Assembly: GCA_030584185.1 (NCBI GenBank)
Contig: CP129495.1
Location: forward strand, 2,147,560 to 2,211,559
Reading direction: 5' to 3'
Source: Acidimicrobiia bacterium
GTDB lineage: Bacteria > Actinomycetota > Acidimicrobiia > Spongiisociales > UBA11373
DNA: 64,000 bases
The notes beneath the pieces are model-generated. The model was not told the origin of the DNA, made no database searches, and saw only the letters and a list, made by a program, of their open reading frames with translations. Position 1 is the first letter of the stretch, and each line of letters starts with the position of its first letter. The translations under genes were made by a program, and so were the position numbers. Of the stretch, positions 1 through 10,910 are shown piece by piece.

Positions 1-765
1 CCCGAGGCATTGGTCGAGTCGGCGCTGCACGAGTTGAGGCTGCTCGAAGAAGCGGGGTTCCACGATGTCAAGGTCTCGGTCAAGCACTCGTCGGTGCCCG
101 CCATGGTCGAGGCCTACCGGCTGCTGGCCGATGCCACCGAACACCCGCTCCACCTGGGGGTGACCGAGGCCGGTCCGCCCCCGGCGGGACTCATGAAGTC
201 GGTGGCAGGGATCGCCACCCTCCTCCTCGAGGGTATCGGGGACACCATCCGGTTCTCCCTCACCGCCGACCCGACCGAGGAGGCCGAGGCCGGCCGCCGG
301 CTCCTGGAGCAGCTGGGGTTGCGCGAGCGCACCGGCCTCGACCTGATCGCCTGTCCTTCATGCGGACGGGCCGAGGTGGACGTCATCGCCGTCGCCGGAG
401 AGGCGCAGCGTGTCCTGGAGGCGGAGGGTCTTCCCATTCAGGTGGCGGTGATGGGCTGCGTGGTGAACGGGCCCGGCGAGGCCCGCGAGGCCGACATCGG
501 GATCGCCGCCGGCAAGGGCAAAGGCCACCTGTTCATCAAGGGCAAGGTGGTGCGCGTCGTGCCCGAGGCGGAGATGGTGGGCGCCCTGCTGGAGGAGGCG
601 CGTCGCCTGGCCGCCGAAGGAATAGAGGCCCGGCTGGCCGCCGCCGATGCCGATGCCGACCGGCTCGCCCGGGAGGTGGCCACGGAACTGCTTCAGGCCG
701 GCGGTGACCCCAACCACCTGGTGGAGCGCCAGGCCCGGGTGGCGGAGGTGGCGGGGGGCGAGTAG
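1..765 (+). CDS. ispG: HMBPP synthase IspG (GcpE), C-terminal part
   Basis: Final part of 4-hydroxy-3-methylbut-2-enyl diphosphate synthase, the [4Fe-4S] enzyme of the MEP isoprenoid pathway that opens methylerythritol cyclodiphosphate. The frame is open from the first base, so the true start and most of the TIM barrel lie outside; 254 codons remain of a family of about 360-400 residues. Visible signatures are GIGDTIRFSL near the barrel end and the cluster-binding motifs CPSCGR (about residue 118 of this fragment) and GCVVNGPGE (about 153). proS follows after 35 bases on the same strand, so the two may be co-transcribed, although proS also has its own possible -10 box. Identity is firm; only the truncation limits it. 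Confidence 0.95.
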   Translation, partial: PEALVESALHELRLLEEAGFHDVKVSVKHSSVPAMVEAYRLLADATEHPLHLGVTEAGPPPAGLMKSVAGIATLLLEGIGDTIRFSLTADPTEEAEAGRRLLEQLGLRERTGLDLIACPSCGRAEVDVIAVAGEAQRVLEAEGLPIQVAVMGCVVNGPGEAREADIGIAAGKGKGHLFIKGKVVRVVPEAEMVGALLEEARRLAAEGIEARLAAADADADRLAREVATELLQAGGDPNHLVERQARVAEVAGGE

Positions 766-800
766 CCGGTCGATCCCGGCCCCCGATTACCCTGCGCGCC

Positions 801-2516
<1,716 letters not shown>

Positions 2517-2522
2517 TCCTGG

Positions 2523-2562
2523 CTTCGGGTCCGCCGATGGCGGGCCTGATATACTTGCGCGT
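2523..2562 (+). promoter_or_regulatory. Possible promoter of the rimP-nusA-infB operon
   Basis: A good -10 hexamer, TATACT, lies at 2550-2555 in the AT-richer gap after proS. No convincing -35 is seen; TTCGGG around 2524 is weak. A transcript starting near 2562 would have a leader of about 60 bases that contains the hairpin at 2581-2601. Call rests on one hexamer and on the position in front of a conserved operon. Confidence 0.4.
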
Positions 2563-2580
2563 CAATTGAGTGGACGCTTG

Positions 2581-2606
2581 AAGTGGGCGCCCCGCCCACT
2601 TCTTTC
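2581..2606 (+). terminator. Leader hairpin with pyrimidine tail before rimP (terminator or attenuator)
   Basis: A perfect 9-bp stem, AAGTGGGCG at 2581-2589 pairing with CGCCCACTT at 2593-2601 around a CCC loop, is followed by CTTTCT. It lies after the likely promoter and ends just before the rimP ribosome binding site AGGAG (2611-2615). It could terminate transcripts coming from proS, or attenuate the rimP-nusA-infB operon. Since NusA is encoded in this operon and acts on termination, feedback is possible but is only an inference. Confidence 0.5.
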
Positions 2607-2621
2607 TATGAGGAGCACCGG

Positions 2622-3113
2622 ATGGCTGACGTCGACGTCCGGCTCTGGGATCTCCTGGAGTCGTGGCTCGGGGCGGAGGGCGTGGAGCTCGACGACCTCC
2701 AGATGCTTGGCAGCAGTGCCGGGCGGATCGTGCGCGTCACCGTCGACACGCCGGGTGGCATCGACCTGGAGCGCATCGCCGAGGTGTCACAGGGCCTCTC
2801 GCGCCTGATCGATGCCGAAGGGGCGCTTGCCGGCTCGTACACCCTCGAGGTCTCCTCCCCCGGCCTCGAGAGGCCGCTGCGACGCCCGGCACAGTTCCGC
2901 AAGGCGGTCGGATGCGAGGTCGTGGTCAAGACCAGTCGGCCCATCTCGGGCGTCAACAGCCACCGCGGCGTCCTGGCGTCCGCCGACGACACAGAGGTTT
3001 CCCTGGTCGTGGACGGCGAGGACCGTCACATCCCCTTCACCGACGTCTCCCAGGCGCGTACGGTGTTCCGTTGGGAGAAGCCCCCGAAGCCGGGGAAGCG
3101 AGGTGCGCGGTGA
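2622..3113 (+). CDS. rimP: Ribosome maturation factor RimP
   Basis: RimP (YlxS) helps assemble the 30S ribosomal subunit and is nearly always encoded just before nusA. The 163 residues fit the family. The sequence has the N-terminal alpha/beta domain with ITRVTVDTPGG-like strands (here IVRVTVDTPGG) and the motif YTLEVSSPGLERPLR, followed by the C-terminal SH3-like barrel. The frame opens earlier, at GTG 2583, but that codon falls inside the leader hairpin. The ATG at 2622 has AGGAG six bases upstream and is preferred. Its stop overlaps the GTG start of nusA by four bases, which suggests translational coupling. Confidence 0.93.
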   Translation: MADVDVRLWDLLESWLGAEGVELDDLQMLGSSAGRIVRVTVDTPGGIDLERIAEVSQGLSRLIDAEGALAGSYTLEVSSPGLERPLRRPAQFRKAVGCEVVVKTSRPISGVNSHRGVLASADDTEVSLVVDGEDRHIPFTDVSQARTVFRWEKPPKPGKRGAR

Positions 3114-4285
3114 ACGAGTCTTTCATGGAGGAGCTCGAGGTCCTGGAGCGGGAGAAGGGGGTGCCGAAGGCGACCATCCTCGACGCCCTGGCCAACGCGC
3201 TCGTCTCTGCGTACAAGCGCATCCCGGGCGCCGCCGAGGAGGCGCGCGTCACCATCGACTGGGAGAGCGGCGAGATCAGGGTGTACGGCCAGGAGTTGGA
3301 CGAGGACGGCAACGTCACCCGCGAGTGGGAGGACACTCCCGACGACTTCGGCCGGATCGGCGCCCAGACCGCCAAGCAGGTGATCCTGCAGCGATTGCGC
3401 GACGCCAAGCGCGCCCAGGTGTACGACATCTACGAGGGCCGGGAGGGCGACCTGGTCACCGGCATCGTCCAGCAGTCGGACCACCGCACCGTCATCCTCG
3501 ATCTCGGGAACGCCGAGGCGGTCATGCCGTTCGGGGAGAAGATCCCGTATGAGCGCCTGGAGCGCGGGGCCCGGGTCAAGGCGCTGATCCTCGAGGTGCG
3601 CGACGAGGAGGCCAAGGGTCCCCAGATCGTCGTCAGCCGCAGCCATCCGGACTTCATCCGCCGCCTCTTCGAGCTGGAGGTTCCCGAGCTGGTCGAAGGA
3701 GTCGTCGAGATCCGGGCCATCGCCCGGGACGCCGGCCATCGCACGAAGATCGCCGTCGCATCCAACGACCAGAACGTGGATCCCATCGGCGCATGCGTCG
3801 GGGCGCGTGGATCCCGGGTCCGGCAAGTGGTGAACGAACTGCGGGGCGAGAAGGTGGACATCGTCGAGTTCCGGGAGGACCCCAAGCAGTTCATCGCCGA
3901 GGCGCTGAGCCCGGCAAAGGTTCGTCAGGTGACTCTCGAGGAGGAGCCCGAGAGGCGCGCCATCGTGATCGTCCCCGACCACCAGCTGTCGCTGGCGATC
4001 GGCAAGGAGGGGCAGAACGCCCGGCTTGCCGCCCGGCTCAGCGGTTATCGGATCGACATCAGGCCCGAGACCCCTCCGGAAGATGCGGTCCCCGCCCAGG
4101 AGGCCACCGTGCCCTCCGACCAGGAGCCGTCCGCACCAGCTGATGCGGCGGTCGTGGAGTCGGCCGAACCGGTGGAGCCCGCGTCGTCCTCCGAGGTCGA
4201 TGCGGCCGAGGGGTCGGATCCGACGGTGACGGAACCCGAGCCGGTCGAGAACGACACCGACGACAGGCCGACGCCCGAGGCCTGA
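3110..4285 (+). CDS. nusA: Transcription termination/antitermination factor NusA
   Basis: NusA binds RNA polymerase and modulates pausing, termination and antitermination. The 391 residues follow the actinobacterial layout: N-terminal polymerase-binding domain (about 1-110), S1 domain (about 115-190), KH1 with [13 protein letters not shown]2 with [18 protein letters not shown], then an acidic Pro/Glu/Ala-rich tail of about 80 residues and no C-terminal repeats of the enterobacterial type. The start is GTG at 3110, overlapping the rimP stop; it yields the family-like N terminus [20 protein letters not shown] 3125 is an alternative. Confidence 0.96.
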   Translation: MNESFMEELEVLEREKGVPKATILDALANALVSAYKRIPGAAEEARVTIDWESGEIRVYGQELDEDGNVTREWEDTPDDFGRIGAQTAKQVILQRLRDAKRAQVYDIYEGREGDLVTGIVQQSDHRTVILDLGNAEAVMPFGEKIPYERLERGARVKALILEVRDEEAKGPQIVVSRSHPDFIRRLFELEVPELVEGVVEIRAIARDAGHRTKIAVASNDQNVDPIGACVGARGSRVRQVVNELRGEKVDIVEFREDPKQFIAEALSPAKVRQVTLEEEPERRAIVIVPDHQLSLAIGKEGQNARLAARLSGYRIDIRPETPPEDAVPAQEATVPSDQEPSAPADAAVVESAEPVEPASSSEVDAAEGSDPTVTEPEPVENDTDDRPTPEA

Positions 4286-4329
4286 TCGGGGGCGTGGCAC
4301 AATGGGCCCGAGAAACCACTGAGGAGCGC

Positions 4330-6423
4330 ATGCGCGTCTACGAACTGGCCCGTGATCTGGGCATGGACTCGAAGGACGTGCTGCAGCGCGCCCACGATCT
4401 GGGACTCGACGTCAAGACCGCATCCAGCGGGCTGTCGGACGACGACATCGCCCTGATCCGTCTCTCTTACGAGGACGAGAAGGCACCCGCCGTCACCCCT
4501 GCCGAGCCCGCTCCGGTGGCCGAGGCGGAGATCGGGGCCGGGGCCGCCGATGAGACCGCCGAGACCGAGCCGGCACCCGAGGCGCGACCCGATGCCAGGA
4601 AGGGGAGGGACGGGCGACGGCCGCGAGTCGAGGACGCCCCCCAGCCGCGCCGTTCGCTCACGGTCACCCAGGGGATCACCCCACAGGAGTTCTCCGACCT
4701 CACCCGGCGGCCGGTGGGGATCATCGTGCGCGAGTTGGTCACCCGCGGGAGGATGGCCGGTGCGACACAGCCCATTCCCGACGACCTGCTGGTCCCGGTT
4801 GGAGAGTCGCTCGGATACGACCTCACCGTGGAGGCGGCCCCCGAGGCCCCGGTGGTGGAGGAGGCGCCTGCAGTCAAGCCCCGCCAGGTCCACGACGATG
4901 CCGCCGCCGACCTGGTGCGGAGGCCACCGGTGGTGACCGTCATGGGCCACGTCGATCACGGCAAGACGCAACTGCTCGACACGATCCGCAAGGCCAACGT
5001 GGTGGCCGGCGAGGCCGGCGGCATCACCCAGCACATCGGCGCCTATCAGGCTCAGGTGGCCGACCGGCGGATCACGTTCATCGACACCCCCGGACACGAG
5101 GCGTTCACCAGCCTGCGCGCCCGCGGCGCCGAGGTGACCGACATCGTGATCCTCGTGGTCGCCGCCGACGATGGGGTGATGCCCCAGACGGCCGAGGCGA
5201 TCAGCCACGCCAAGGCTGCCGGCGTTCCGATCGTGGTGGCGATCAACAAGATGGACCTCCCCGCAGCCGACCCGAACAACGTGCGCGCCCAGCTGACCGA
5301 GCACGGAATCGTGGTCGAGCAGCTGGGTGGGGACGTGGTCAGCGCCGAGGTCTCCGCCCTGACCGGTGACGGCGTCGATCAGCTTCTGGAGTACCTCGAC
5401 CTCATCGCCGAGATCGAGGAGTTCTCCGCCAACCCGAACGCCCCGGCTTCCGGGACCGTGATCGAGGCACAGCTGGAGACCGGCAGGGGACCGGTGGCCA
5501 CGCTGATCGTGCAGCGGGGGACCCTGCGTCGCGGTGACAGCCTGGTGGCGGGTCCGGTGTCGGGTCGGGTGAGGGCGATGTTCGACGAGCGCGGCGAGCA
5601 GGTGCAGACGGCCGGGCCCAGCACCCCGGTGCTGGTCATGGGATGGGACGACGTGCCCCAGGCGGGGGACTGGTTCGAGGCGGTCGAGGACGACCGCACG
5701 GCGCGGGCCCGGGCGGCCGAGAGGCAGTCGACGATGCGCGACGAGGACCTGGTGGTGCCGACCGCAGCCGAGCGGCTCACGGCGCTCCTCGAGGATCTTC
5801 GCACCGCCGAGGACGCCAAGCTGTCGATCATCGTCAAGGCGGATGCCTACGGCTCGCTGGAGGCGATTCGTGAGGCGGTGGGCAAGATCGAGCGCGAGGG
5901 GGGGCGGATCAGCATCGTCCACACCGCCGCGGGAGGCATCACCGAACGCGACGTGCTGCTCGCCGAGACCACCGGGGCGGTCGTCTTCGGGTTCAACGTC
6001 AGGCCCGACACCAACGCCCGCAAGACTGCGGAGAAGGCCGGCATCGAGATCCGCACCTACCGGATCATCTACGAGCTCCTCGACGACCTGGAGGCGATGC
6101 TGGTGGGTCGCCTGGCCCCTACCGAGGTGGAGAAGGTGTTGGGCACCGCAGAGGTGCGGGCGGTGTTCCGGGCGCCGCGTTTCGGGACGATCGCCGGCTC
6201 CTACGTCACCGACGGCGAGATGGTGCGTGGAGCGCGCGTGCGCCTGCTGCGCGATGGCATCGTCGTGCACGACGGCACCATCGGATCGCTGCGCCGCTTC
6301 AAGGACGACGTGAGGACGGTCGCCGGAGGCTTCGAGTGCGGCATCGGTATCGATGGCTATCGGGACATCAAGGAAGGCGATGTGCTCGAGGCGTACGAGG
6401 TCCGTGAGGTGGCGCGCACCTGA
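4330..6423 (+). CDS. infB: Translation initiation factor IF-2
   Basis: GTPase that places initiator tRNA on the 30S subunit and promotes subunit joining. The ATG at 4330, behind GAGGAG, gives the standard IF2_N domain start [18 protein letters not shown]; the frame also opens at GTG 4294. The 697 residues contain a short Ala/Glu/Pro-rich linker, a second IF2_N-like segment (about 110-180), and the G domain: G1 GHVDHGKT near residue 208, G3 [17 protein letters not shown]4 NKMD, then domains II, III and IV. The residue after the P-loop Thr is Gln where most IF-2 proteins have Ser. The N-terminal region is short compared with Streptomyces or enteric IF-2. Confidence 0.96.
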   Translation: MRVYELARDLGMDSKDVLQRAHDLGLDVKTASSGLSDDDIALIRLSYEDEKAPAVTPAEPAPVAEAEIGAGAADETAETEPAPEARPDARKGRDGRRPRVEDAPQPRRSLTVTQGITPQEFSDLTRRPVGIIVRELVTRGRMAGATQPIPDDLLVPVGESLGYDLTVEAAPEAPVVEEAPAVKPRQVHDDAAADLVRRPPVVTVMGHVDHGKTQLLDTIRKANVVAGEAGGITQHIGAYQAQVADRRITFIDTPGHEAFTSLRARGAEVTDIVILVVAADDGVMPQTAEAISHAKAAGVPIVVAINKMDLPAADPNNVRAQLTEHGIVVEQLGGDVVSAEVSALTGDGVDQLLEYLDLIAEIEEFSANPNAPASGTVIEAQLETGRGPVATLIVQRGTLRRGDSLVAGPVSGRVRAMFDERGEQVQTAGPSTPVLVMGWDDVPQAGDWFEAVEDDRTARARAAERQSTMRDEDLVVPTAAERLTALLEDLRTAEDAKLSIIVKADAYGSLEAIREAVGKIEREGGRISIVHTAAGGITERDVLLAETTGAVVFGFNVRPDTNARKTAEKAGIEIRTYRIIYELLDDLEAMLVGRLAPTEVEKVLGTAEVRAVFRAPRFGTIAGSYVTDGEMVRGARVRLLRDGIVVHDGTIGSLRRFKDDVRTVAGGFECGIGIDGYRDIKEGDVLEAYEVREVART

Positions 6424-6470
6424 TGGGCTCCGCCCTCGGCCGAGGTGCGAGCCGAGAGCGGGCCTGAGCG

Positions 6471-6758
6471 ATGCAGGCTGCCGCCGTTCGGATCGAGTTG
6501 CGTGTGCCGGAGTCCCGTTCGCTCAAGGCGAAGCGGGCGGCGTTGCGCCCGCTGCTCGCCCGGCTGGAGGCGATGAACGTGGGGGTTTCCGAAGTGGCCG
6601 CTCAGGATGCCTGGCAGAAGGCGGTCATCGGAGTCGCCGTGGTGGCGCCCCGGCTGCATCGGCTCGAGCAGATCGTTGAGGCGGTGAAGCGGGTGCTCTA
6701 CGCCGATCCCCGGCTGGAGGTGGTCTCGGTGACCGTGAGCCATCTGGAGTCGCCATGA
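6471..6758 (+). CDS. DUF503 (YlxP-like) protein
   Basis: Small 95-residue protein of the DUF503 family, commonly found between infB and rbfA in Gram-positive bacteria and presumed to be linked to ribosome biogenesis, though no activity is established. The family pattern ELRVPESRSLKAKRAALRP and the motif VSEVAAQDAWQKAVIGVA are clear. It sits in the operon 47 bases after infB, and its stop overlaps the rbfA start (ATGA). Function is unknown; family assignment is firm. Confidence 0.9.
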   Translation: MQAAAVRIELRVPESRSLKAKRAALRPLLARLEAMNVGVSEVAAQDAWQKAVIGVAVVAPRLHRLEQIVEAVKRVLYADPRLEVVSVTVSHLESP

Positions 6759-7135
6759 GCCGTGAGTTCATGAGGCGCGTAGACGAGCAGCTGCGACAGG
6801 TGGTAGCCGACGAGGTGACCCGGCTCAAGGATCCCGGGCTCGGATTCGTGACGGTCACGGCTGTGAAGGCGTCGCCCGATCTGCGGATGGCGAGGGTGTA
6901 CTACACCGTGCTCGGAGGCGACGAGGAGCGCGCCGAGACCGCCGCCGCCCTCACCCGGGCCAGGGCCCGGATCAGGAGCGCCGTCGGTTCGCGGGTCCGA
7001 CTCAAGTACCTTCCGGACCTGGAGTTCGCCTACGACGAGTCGATAGACCACGGGATACACATGGAGGAGCTCTTGCAGCGCCTTCGAGAGGAGGATGATG
7101 ACCTCGCTGGACACGGCGATGGCGGAGGCGGCTGA
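6755..7135 (+). CDS. rbfA: 30S ribosome-binding factor RbfA
   Basis: RbfA is a KH-type protein that binds immature 30S subunits and assists 16S rRNA 5' processing. The 126-residue product has the typical start SREFMRRVDEQLRQVVADEV and the motif RMARVYYTVLG, with KYLPDLEFAYDESIDHGIHMEELL near the C terminus. The last 13 codons are Asp/Gly-rich and run into the next gene: the stop at 7133-7135 lies about 40 bases inside nrnA, an unusually long overlap for this operon. Confidence 0.94.
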   Translation: MSREFMRRVDEQLRQVVADEVTRLKDPGLGFVTVTAVKASPDLRMARVYYTVLGGDEERAETAAALTRARARIRSAVGSRVRLKYLPDLEFAYDESIDHGIHMEELLQRLREEDDDLAGHGDGGGG

Positions 7136-8066
7136 GGCGATCCGTTCGGCCTCGTCGCTGGCCATCACCGGTCACGTCTCGCCGGACGGTGATGCTCTCG
7201 GATCGGCGCTCGGTCTGGCTCACGCGGCGCGCGGCGCCGGGGTTCCAGCCGTGGTCGCCTTCGGGGGACCTGCCCCGATCTCGGACTCGCTGCGGTTCCT
7301 GGACCTGTCCCCGTTGGTCGATGCCGAGCAGTTCCCCGAAGCGCCTGAGTGTGCCGTCGTCTTCGACACCGCCACCGCCGATCGCCTCGGAGACCTGGCA
7401 CCCCGGGTGAACCGTTCGACCACGGTGGTGGTCGTCGATCACCACCTCGAGGACGGCAGCGAGTTCGGCGACATCCGGGTGGTCGATCCCAGCGCTGCGG
7501 CATCGGCCGAACTGGCGGTCCTCCTCATCGACGCCGTCGGATGGAGCATCGGGGAGGCTGCCGCCCAGTGCCTGCTCACCGGGATCGTCACCGACACCGG
7601 CAGGTTCCAGTACTCGGCGACGGGTGGCGACACGATGCGCACCGCGGCGCGCCTCATCGATCTCGGGGCGCACCCCGAGATCGTCGGGCAACACGTCTAC
7701 GAGTCGGTTCCGTTCGGATACCTCAAGGTGTCGGCGGCGATGCTGGGACGGGCGGTGCTCGAGCCCGACCTCGGACTGGTGTGGTCGTGGGTGGAGGAAC
7801 CGGACGTGAGGTCGGCGGGGGTGTCCCTCGGGGACCTGGACGGCCTCATCGACGACCTGAGGGTGGCGCGCGAGGCGGGGGTCGCTGCGCTACTCAAGCA
7901 GACCGCATCGGGATGGAAGGTGAGCCTGCGCTCTCGAGGCCACGCCGACGTCGCCGCAGTCGCCGCCCGTCACGGCGGGGGTGGGCATCACAACGCCGCC
8001 GGGTTCACCATGGATGCCGACCGGGCTGCGGTCGTCGAGGCCGTGAGGAGCGGGCTTCGTGGTTGA
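7095..8066 (+). CDS. nrnA: DHH-family nanoRNase/pAp phosphatase (NrnA-like)
   Basis: Manganese-dependent DHH/DHHA1 phosphoesterase that degrades nano-RNAs and 3'-phosphoadenosine-5'-phosphate. The N-terminal DHH domain shows HVSPDGDALGSALG (motif I), FDTA (motif II) and VDHH (motif III, about residues 113-116). DTGRFQYSATG follows, and the C-terminal DHHA1 domain has GGGGHHNAAGF. Two adjacent ATG codons (7095, 7098) follow AGAGGAGG; 7098 has the better spacing. A further ATG at 7119 is possible. All starts lie inside rbfA. The family is commonly encoded between rbfA and truB, so the context agrees. Confidence 0.92.
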   Translation: MMTSLDTAMAEAAEAIRSASSLAITGHVSPDGDALGSALGLAHAARGAGVPAVVAFGGPAPISDSLRFLDLSPLVDAEQFPEAPECAVVFDTATADRLGDLAPRVNRSTTVVVVDHHLEDGSEFGDIRVVDPSAAASAELAVLLIDAVGWSIGEAAAQCLLTGIVTDTGRFQYSATGGDTMRTAARLIDLGAHPEIVGQHVYESVPFGYLKVSAAMLGRAVLEPDLGLVWSWVEEPDVRSAGVSLGDLDGLIDDLRVAREAGVAALLKQTASGWKVSLRSRGHADVAAVAARHGGGGHHNAAGFTMDADRAAVVEAVRSGLRG

Positions 8067-8946
8067 CGGCTTCCTGCTGGTCGACAAGCCGACGGGATGG
8101 ACATCGCACGACGCGGTGGCGGCGGTCCGCCGGCTGGCCGGCATGAAGAAGGTGGGTCACGCCGGGACTCTTGATCCCATGGCCACCGGTCTGCTGGTCA
8201 TCGGTCTGGGAACGGCGACCAGGCTGCTGCGCTTCGTTACGGATTCCGAGAAGACCTACCGGGCGGTGGCCCTGTTCGGAGTGGCCACCGACACCCTCGA
8301 CGCCGATGGCGCCATCCTGGAGCGGTCCGAGATGTCGTTCACCGAGCAGGAGGTGGCCGACGTCGCCCGACGCTTCGTCGGGGTCGGCACTCAGGTGCCG
8401 CCCATGGTTTCGGCCTTGAAGGTGGGAGGGCGGCGGCTCCACGCCCTCGCCCGGCAGGGGCTGGAGGTGGAGCGAGCGCCCCGGCGCATAGAGATCTCCT
8501 CCCTCGAGGTGGAGGAGGTGACGCCGGGCGTCTACCCGGAGGTCACCTTCACCGTCACCTGCGGATCGGGGACCTACGTTCGGGTGCTGGCCGACGACAT
8601 GGCGCGCGCCCTCGGCGGCCGGGCCCACCTGACGGCGTTGCGCCGCCTGGCGATCGGGCCGCACCGGGTCGAGGACGCGTTGGCGATCCCGGCGCTCGAA
8701 GACCTGGCCGCAGCGGGGAAACTCCTCGATGCGGTGCTGAGCCCGGCGGCCGGGCTCAGCGAGATTCGACTCCTGAGGCTCGACGAAGGGTCGGCTCGCG
8801 CCGCCGGGCACGGGTCCACCTTCACCTCGGTGGCGATCGGTGCCGACGAGCCCGGTCTCTACCGGCTGCTCGACCCCGAGGGAGCCCTGCTGGCTGTGTA
8901 TCGCAGCGATGGGCGCAAGGCCGTCCCCGAGGTCGTACTGTCATGA
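8059..8946 (+). CDS. truB: tRNA pseudouridine(55) synthase TruB
   Basis: Isomerises U55 in the T-loop of tRNAs. The 295 residues start at GTG 8059 (MVDGFLLVDKPTGWTSHD), overlapping nrnA by eight bases. The catalytic motif GHAGTLDPMATGLL with its essential Asp is at about residues 34-47. Motifs ALKVGGRRLHALARQG and CGSGTYVRVLADD also match the family. A short C-terminal PUA-like region follows. The stop overlaps the ATG of the next gene (ATGA). Confidence 0.96.
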   Translation: MVDGFLLVDKPTGWTSHDAVAAVRRLAGMKKVGHAGTLDPMATGLLVIGLGTATRLLRFVTDSEKTYRAVALFGVATDTLDADGAILERSEMSFTEQEVADVARRFVGVGTQVPPMVSALKVGGRRLHALARQGLEVERAPRRIEISSLEVEEVTPGVYPEVTFTVTCGSGTYVRVLADDMARALGGRAHLTALRRLAIGPHRVEDALAIPALEDLAAAGKLLDAVLSPAAGLSEIRLLRLDEGSARAAGHGSTFTSVAIGADEPGLYRLLDPEGALLAVYRSDGRKAVPEVVLS

Positions 8947-9749
8947 AGGTCCTGCGCGGAGACACCACCGATTGGCTTCGCCCGGATTCGCCGACGGCGC
9001 TGGCCGTGGGGGTGTTCGACGGGGTGCACGCCGGGCACCGTGCCGTGATCGCGGCACTTCTCGAAGCCGCCGGCCGGCGCCGCCTGACTCCCGGAGTGGT
9101 CACCTTCGATCCCCATCCCCTGGAGGTGGTCGCTCCCGAACGCGCGCCGGCGGTGCTCACCGGCCTGGAGCAGCGTGTCGAACTGCTCGGTGACCTCGGA
9201 GTGGAGCTGGTGGCGATCGTGCCGTTCGACGTCGAGACCCGGGAGTGGAGCGCCGACCGTTTCGTCGACCTCCTCACCAACCGGTTGGCCGCCGCGCTCC
9301 TCGTGGTCGGCGAGGACTTCCGGTTCGGGCGAGACCGGATCGGGGACGCCGCCTTCCTGGTGGCCGCAGGCCTGGAGCAGGGCTTCGAGACGATCGTCCT
9401 GTCGCTGGTGGGCGAGCCCGTCCCCGCCTCCTCTTCGGCGATTCGTCGAATGCTGGCCGAAGGCGACGTCGAGGCTGCCGCCGCGGCGTTGGGCCGGCCC
9501 CACGAGGCATGGGGTGTGATCCCCGAGGGGGAGTTCGCCGCTCTTCAGCTGCCTGCCGGCATCGCCGTTCCGGCTCCGGGGCGGTACCTGGTGACATTGG
9601 GTAGGGGTGCCGGGGAGTCGAGCCCTGCCGAGGCGACCATCGTCCACGAGGGCGGCCCATCGGTCGACCTGATCCCGCACCCCGGAAGCGGGCCGTGGAG
9701 GGTGCGCTTCCTGTCTGTCATCGACCGATCCTCGGGCCGGGGGCCTTGA
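8943..9749 (+). CDS. ribF: RibF-like FAD synthetase with degenerate riboflavin-kinase domain
   Basis: Position after truB and the first 185 residues identify the FMN adenylyltransferase half of RibF: GVFDGVHAGHRAVI with the nucleotidyltransferase GxHxGH-like motif, TFDPHPLEV, GEDFRFGRDRIGD and SSSAIRRMLAEGDV. Normal RibF proteins are about 300-330 residues and continue with a riboflavin kinase barrel carrying a GxPTAN motif. Here only about 80 residues follow, GxPTAN and the usual catalytic context are absent, and only a faint barrel-like pattern remains (PAPGRYLVTL, WRVRFLSVI). FAD synthesis from FMN looks plausible. Riboflavin phosphorylation by this protein does not. Confidence 0.88.
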   Translation: MKVLRGDTTDWLRPDSPTALAVGVFDGVHAGHRAVIAALLEAAGRRRLTPGVVTFDPHPLEVVAPERAPAVLTGLEQRVELLGDLGVELVAIVPFDVETREWSADRFVDLLTNRLAAALLVVGEDFRFGRDRIGDAAFLVAAGLEQGFETIVLSLVGEPVPASSSAIRRMLAEGDVEAAAAALGRPHEAWGVIPEGEFAALQLPAGIAVPAPGRYLVTLGRGAGESSPAEATIVHEGGPSVDLIPHPGSGPWRVRFLSVIDRSSGRGP

Positions 9750-9806
9750 CCCGGCGGGAGTCACGGCGCACCCTGTGGCTCCCGCACTCCCTGAGAAGGG
9801 AGCATC

Positions 9807-10832
9807 GTGCTCGCCGCCATCGTGATCTGCGGGTCGATCGGTCTCTTCGGCGGTCCCGGCCTCGTCGCCGACGACCCTGGACCGGCACCGGGGCCGTCAT
9901 CGGAAGACCCGGCCGCACCGGAGCCCGGCTCCGACTCCGATCTCGACACCGCCCTGCTCGCCCTCGGGGTGCTGCTCGCCGGGCTCGCATCCGCAGCGCC
10001 GGGTGCCGCCCTCGGGCTGAGGCCGCCTCCGGGTCACCTCGTGGTGTTCGTGCCCGGGCACGGCCAGCCCCACGCCCGCCAGGCGTTCGCCGACATGGTG
10101 AAGGCGATGGGGCTGGAGGAGGGTGACGCACGCTACTTCGAGTACGGGTGGGTCACCGGCGACGCCGATCCGGTGCGGGCTTCGCAGCGGGCCCCGGTCG
10201 GCCCCGCCGCCGGGGCCCTCAACGCCTACCTGGGAGGTCTGTCGGCCGAGGGGCGGCCGATCTGGTTGGTCGGGTTCTCCAAGGGCGGCGCCGTCATCGC
10301 CGAGACGATCGCCGCCTGGGACGACGGGGCCTACGGGCCCAGCCAGGCGGTGCGGGGCGCCACACTTCTCGATCCGCCGCTGGCCAGAGGAGTGCACGGG
10401 TTGCTGCAGAGCGCCGGGCGCCTGCAGGGTTGGCTCCCCGACGACGGCGGATACGACCCGGTGGAGTGTGCCTTCGTGCTGCTCGGCTGTCGCGACAGGC
10501 GAAGGTTCCTCGGTGACGCCGCCGGGGTGGAGGTGCTGGTGGTTCGCAATCCGAAGGCGGGCATCACCTCGTTCTCCGACCGTCCCGACGGGCTCCGGGT
10601 GCTCGACGCTCCCGACCTGGGGCCCGGCTTCTGGCAGCAGGCTCTGGCCAACCCACTGGCGCTTCCCGGACGCGTGGTCGCCGCCCATCACTCGGTGCTC
10701 TCCGACCCGGCGGTGGCTCGCTGTGTAGTCACCGAGATGTGGGCTCCGGGGAGTTGCGCCTTCGGCGGGGCGCCGTCCCCTCCGGCCTGGCAGGTGCCGC
10801 TTCGTCCATGGCGCGGTGTGCGGACCATGTGA
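9807..10832 (+). CDS. Secreted alpha/beta-hydrolase-like protein
   Basis: Unnamed protein of 341 residues. A hydrophobic N-terminal stretch (LAAIVICGSIGLFG), a Pro/Asp-rich linker and a second hydrophobic segment (TALLALGVLLAGLASAAPG) suggest export or membrane anchoring. The remainder reads like an alpha/beta hydrolase: VPGHG oxyanion-region strand, nucleophile elbow GFSKGG around residue 158, LLDPPLAR with a possible acid, and VAAHHSVLSDP with a possible catalytic His. The substrate is unknown. GTG 9807 follows AAGGGAG. The gene begins 57 bases after ribF, at the point where the conserved ribF-rpsO order is interrupted. Confidence 0.72.
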   Translation: MLAAIVICGSIGLFGGPGLVADDPGPAPGPSSEDPAAPEPGSDSDLDTALLALGVLLAGLASAAPGAALGLRPPPGHLVVFVPGHGQPHARQAFADMVKAMGLEEGDARYFEYGWVTGDADPVRASQRAPVGPAAGALNAYLGGLSAEGRPIWLVGFSKGGAVIAETIAAWDDGAYGPSQAVRGATLLDPPLARGVHGLLQSAGRLQGWLPDDGGYDPVECAFVLLGCRDRRRFLGDAAGVEVLVVRNPKAGITSFSDRPDGLRVLDAPDLGPGFWQQALANPLALPGRVVAAHHSVLSDPAVARCVVTEMWAPGSCAFGGAPSPPAWQVPLRPWRGVRTM

Positions 10833-10910
10833 GGGAGACCGCGAAAAACCTGTCCAGGCCACGACGCGGGGCTCCGATGGAGTAGTCAGGACTCCCCAAG
10901 GGTGCCACCC

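Noticed and set aside
10833..10910. Leader of the PilZ glycosyltransferase as a c-di-GMP (GEMM) riboswitch
   Set aside because: The region has GACGCGGGGCT and a GGAG/CTCC hairpin, but the conserved GEMM core ACGCAAAGCC and the tetraloop-receptor are absent. Not enough to claim a riboswitch.
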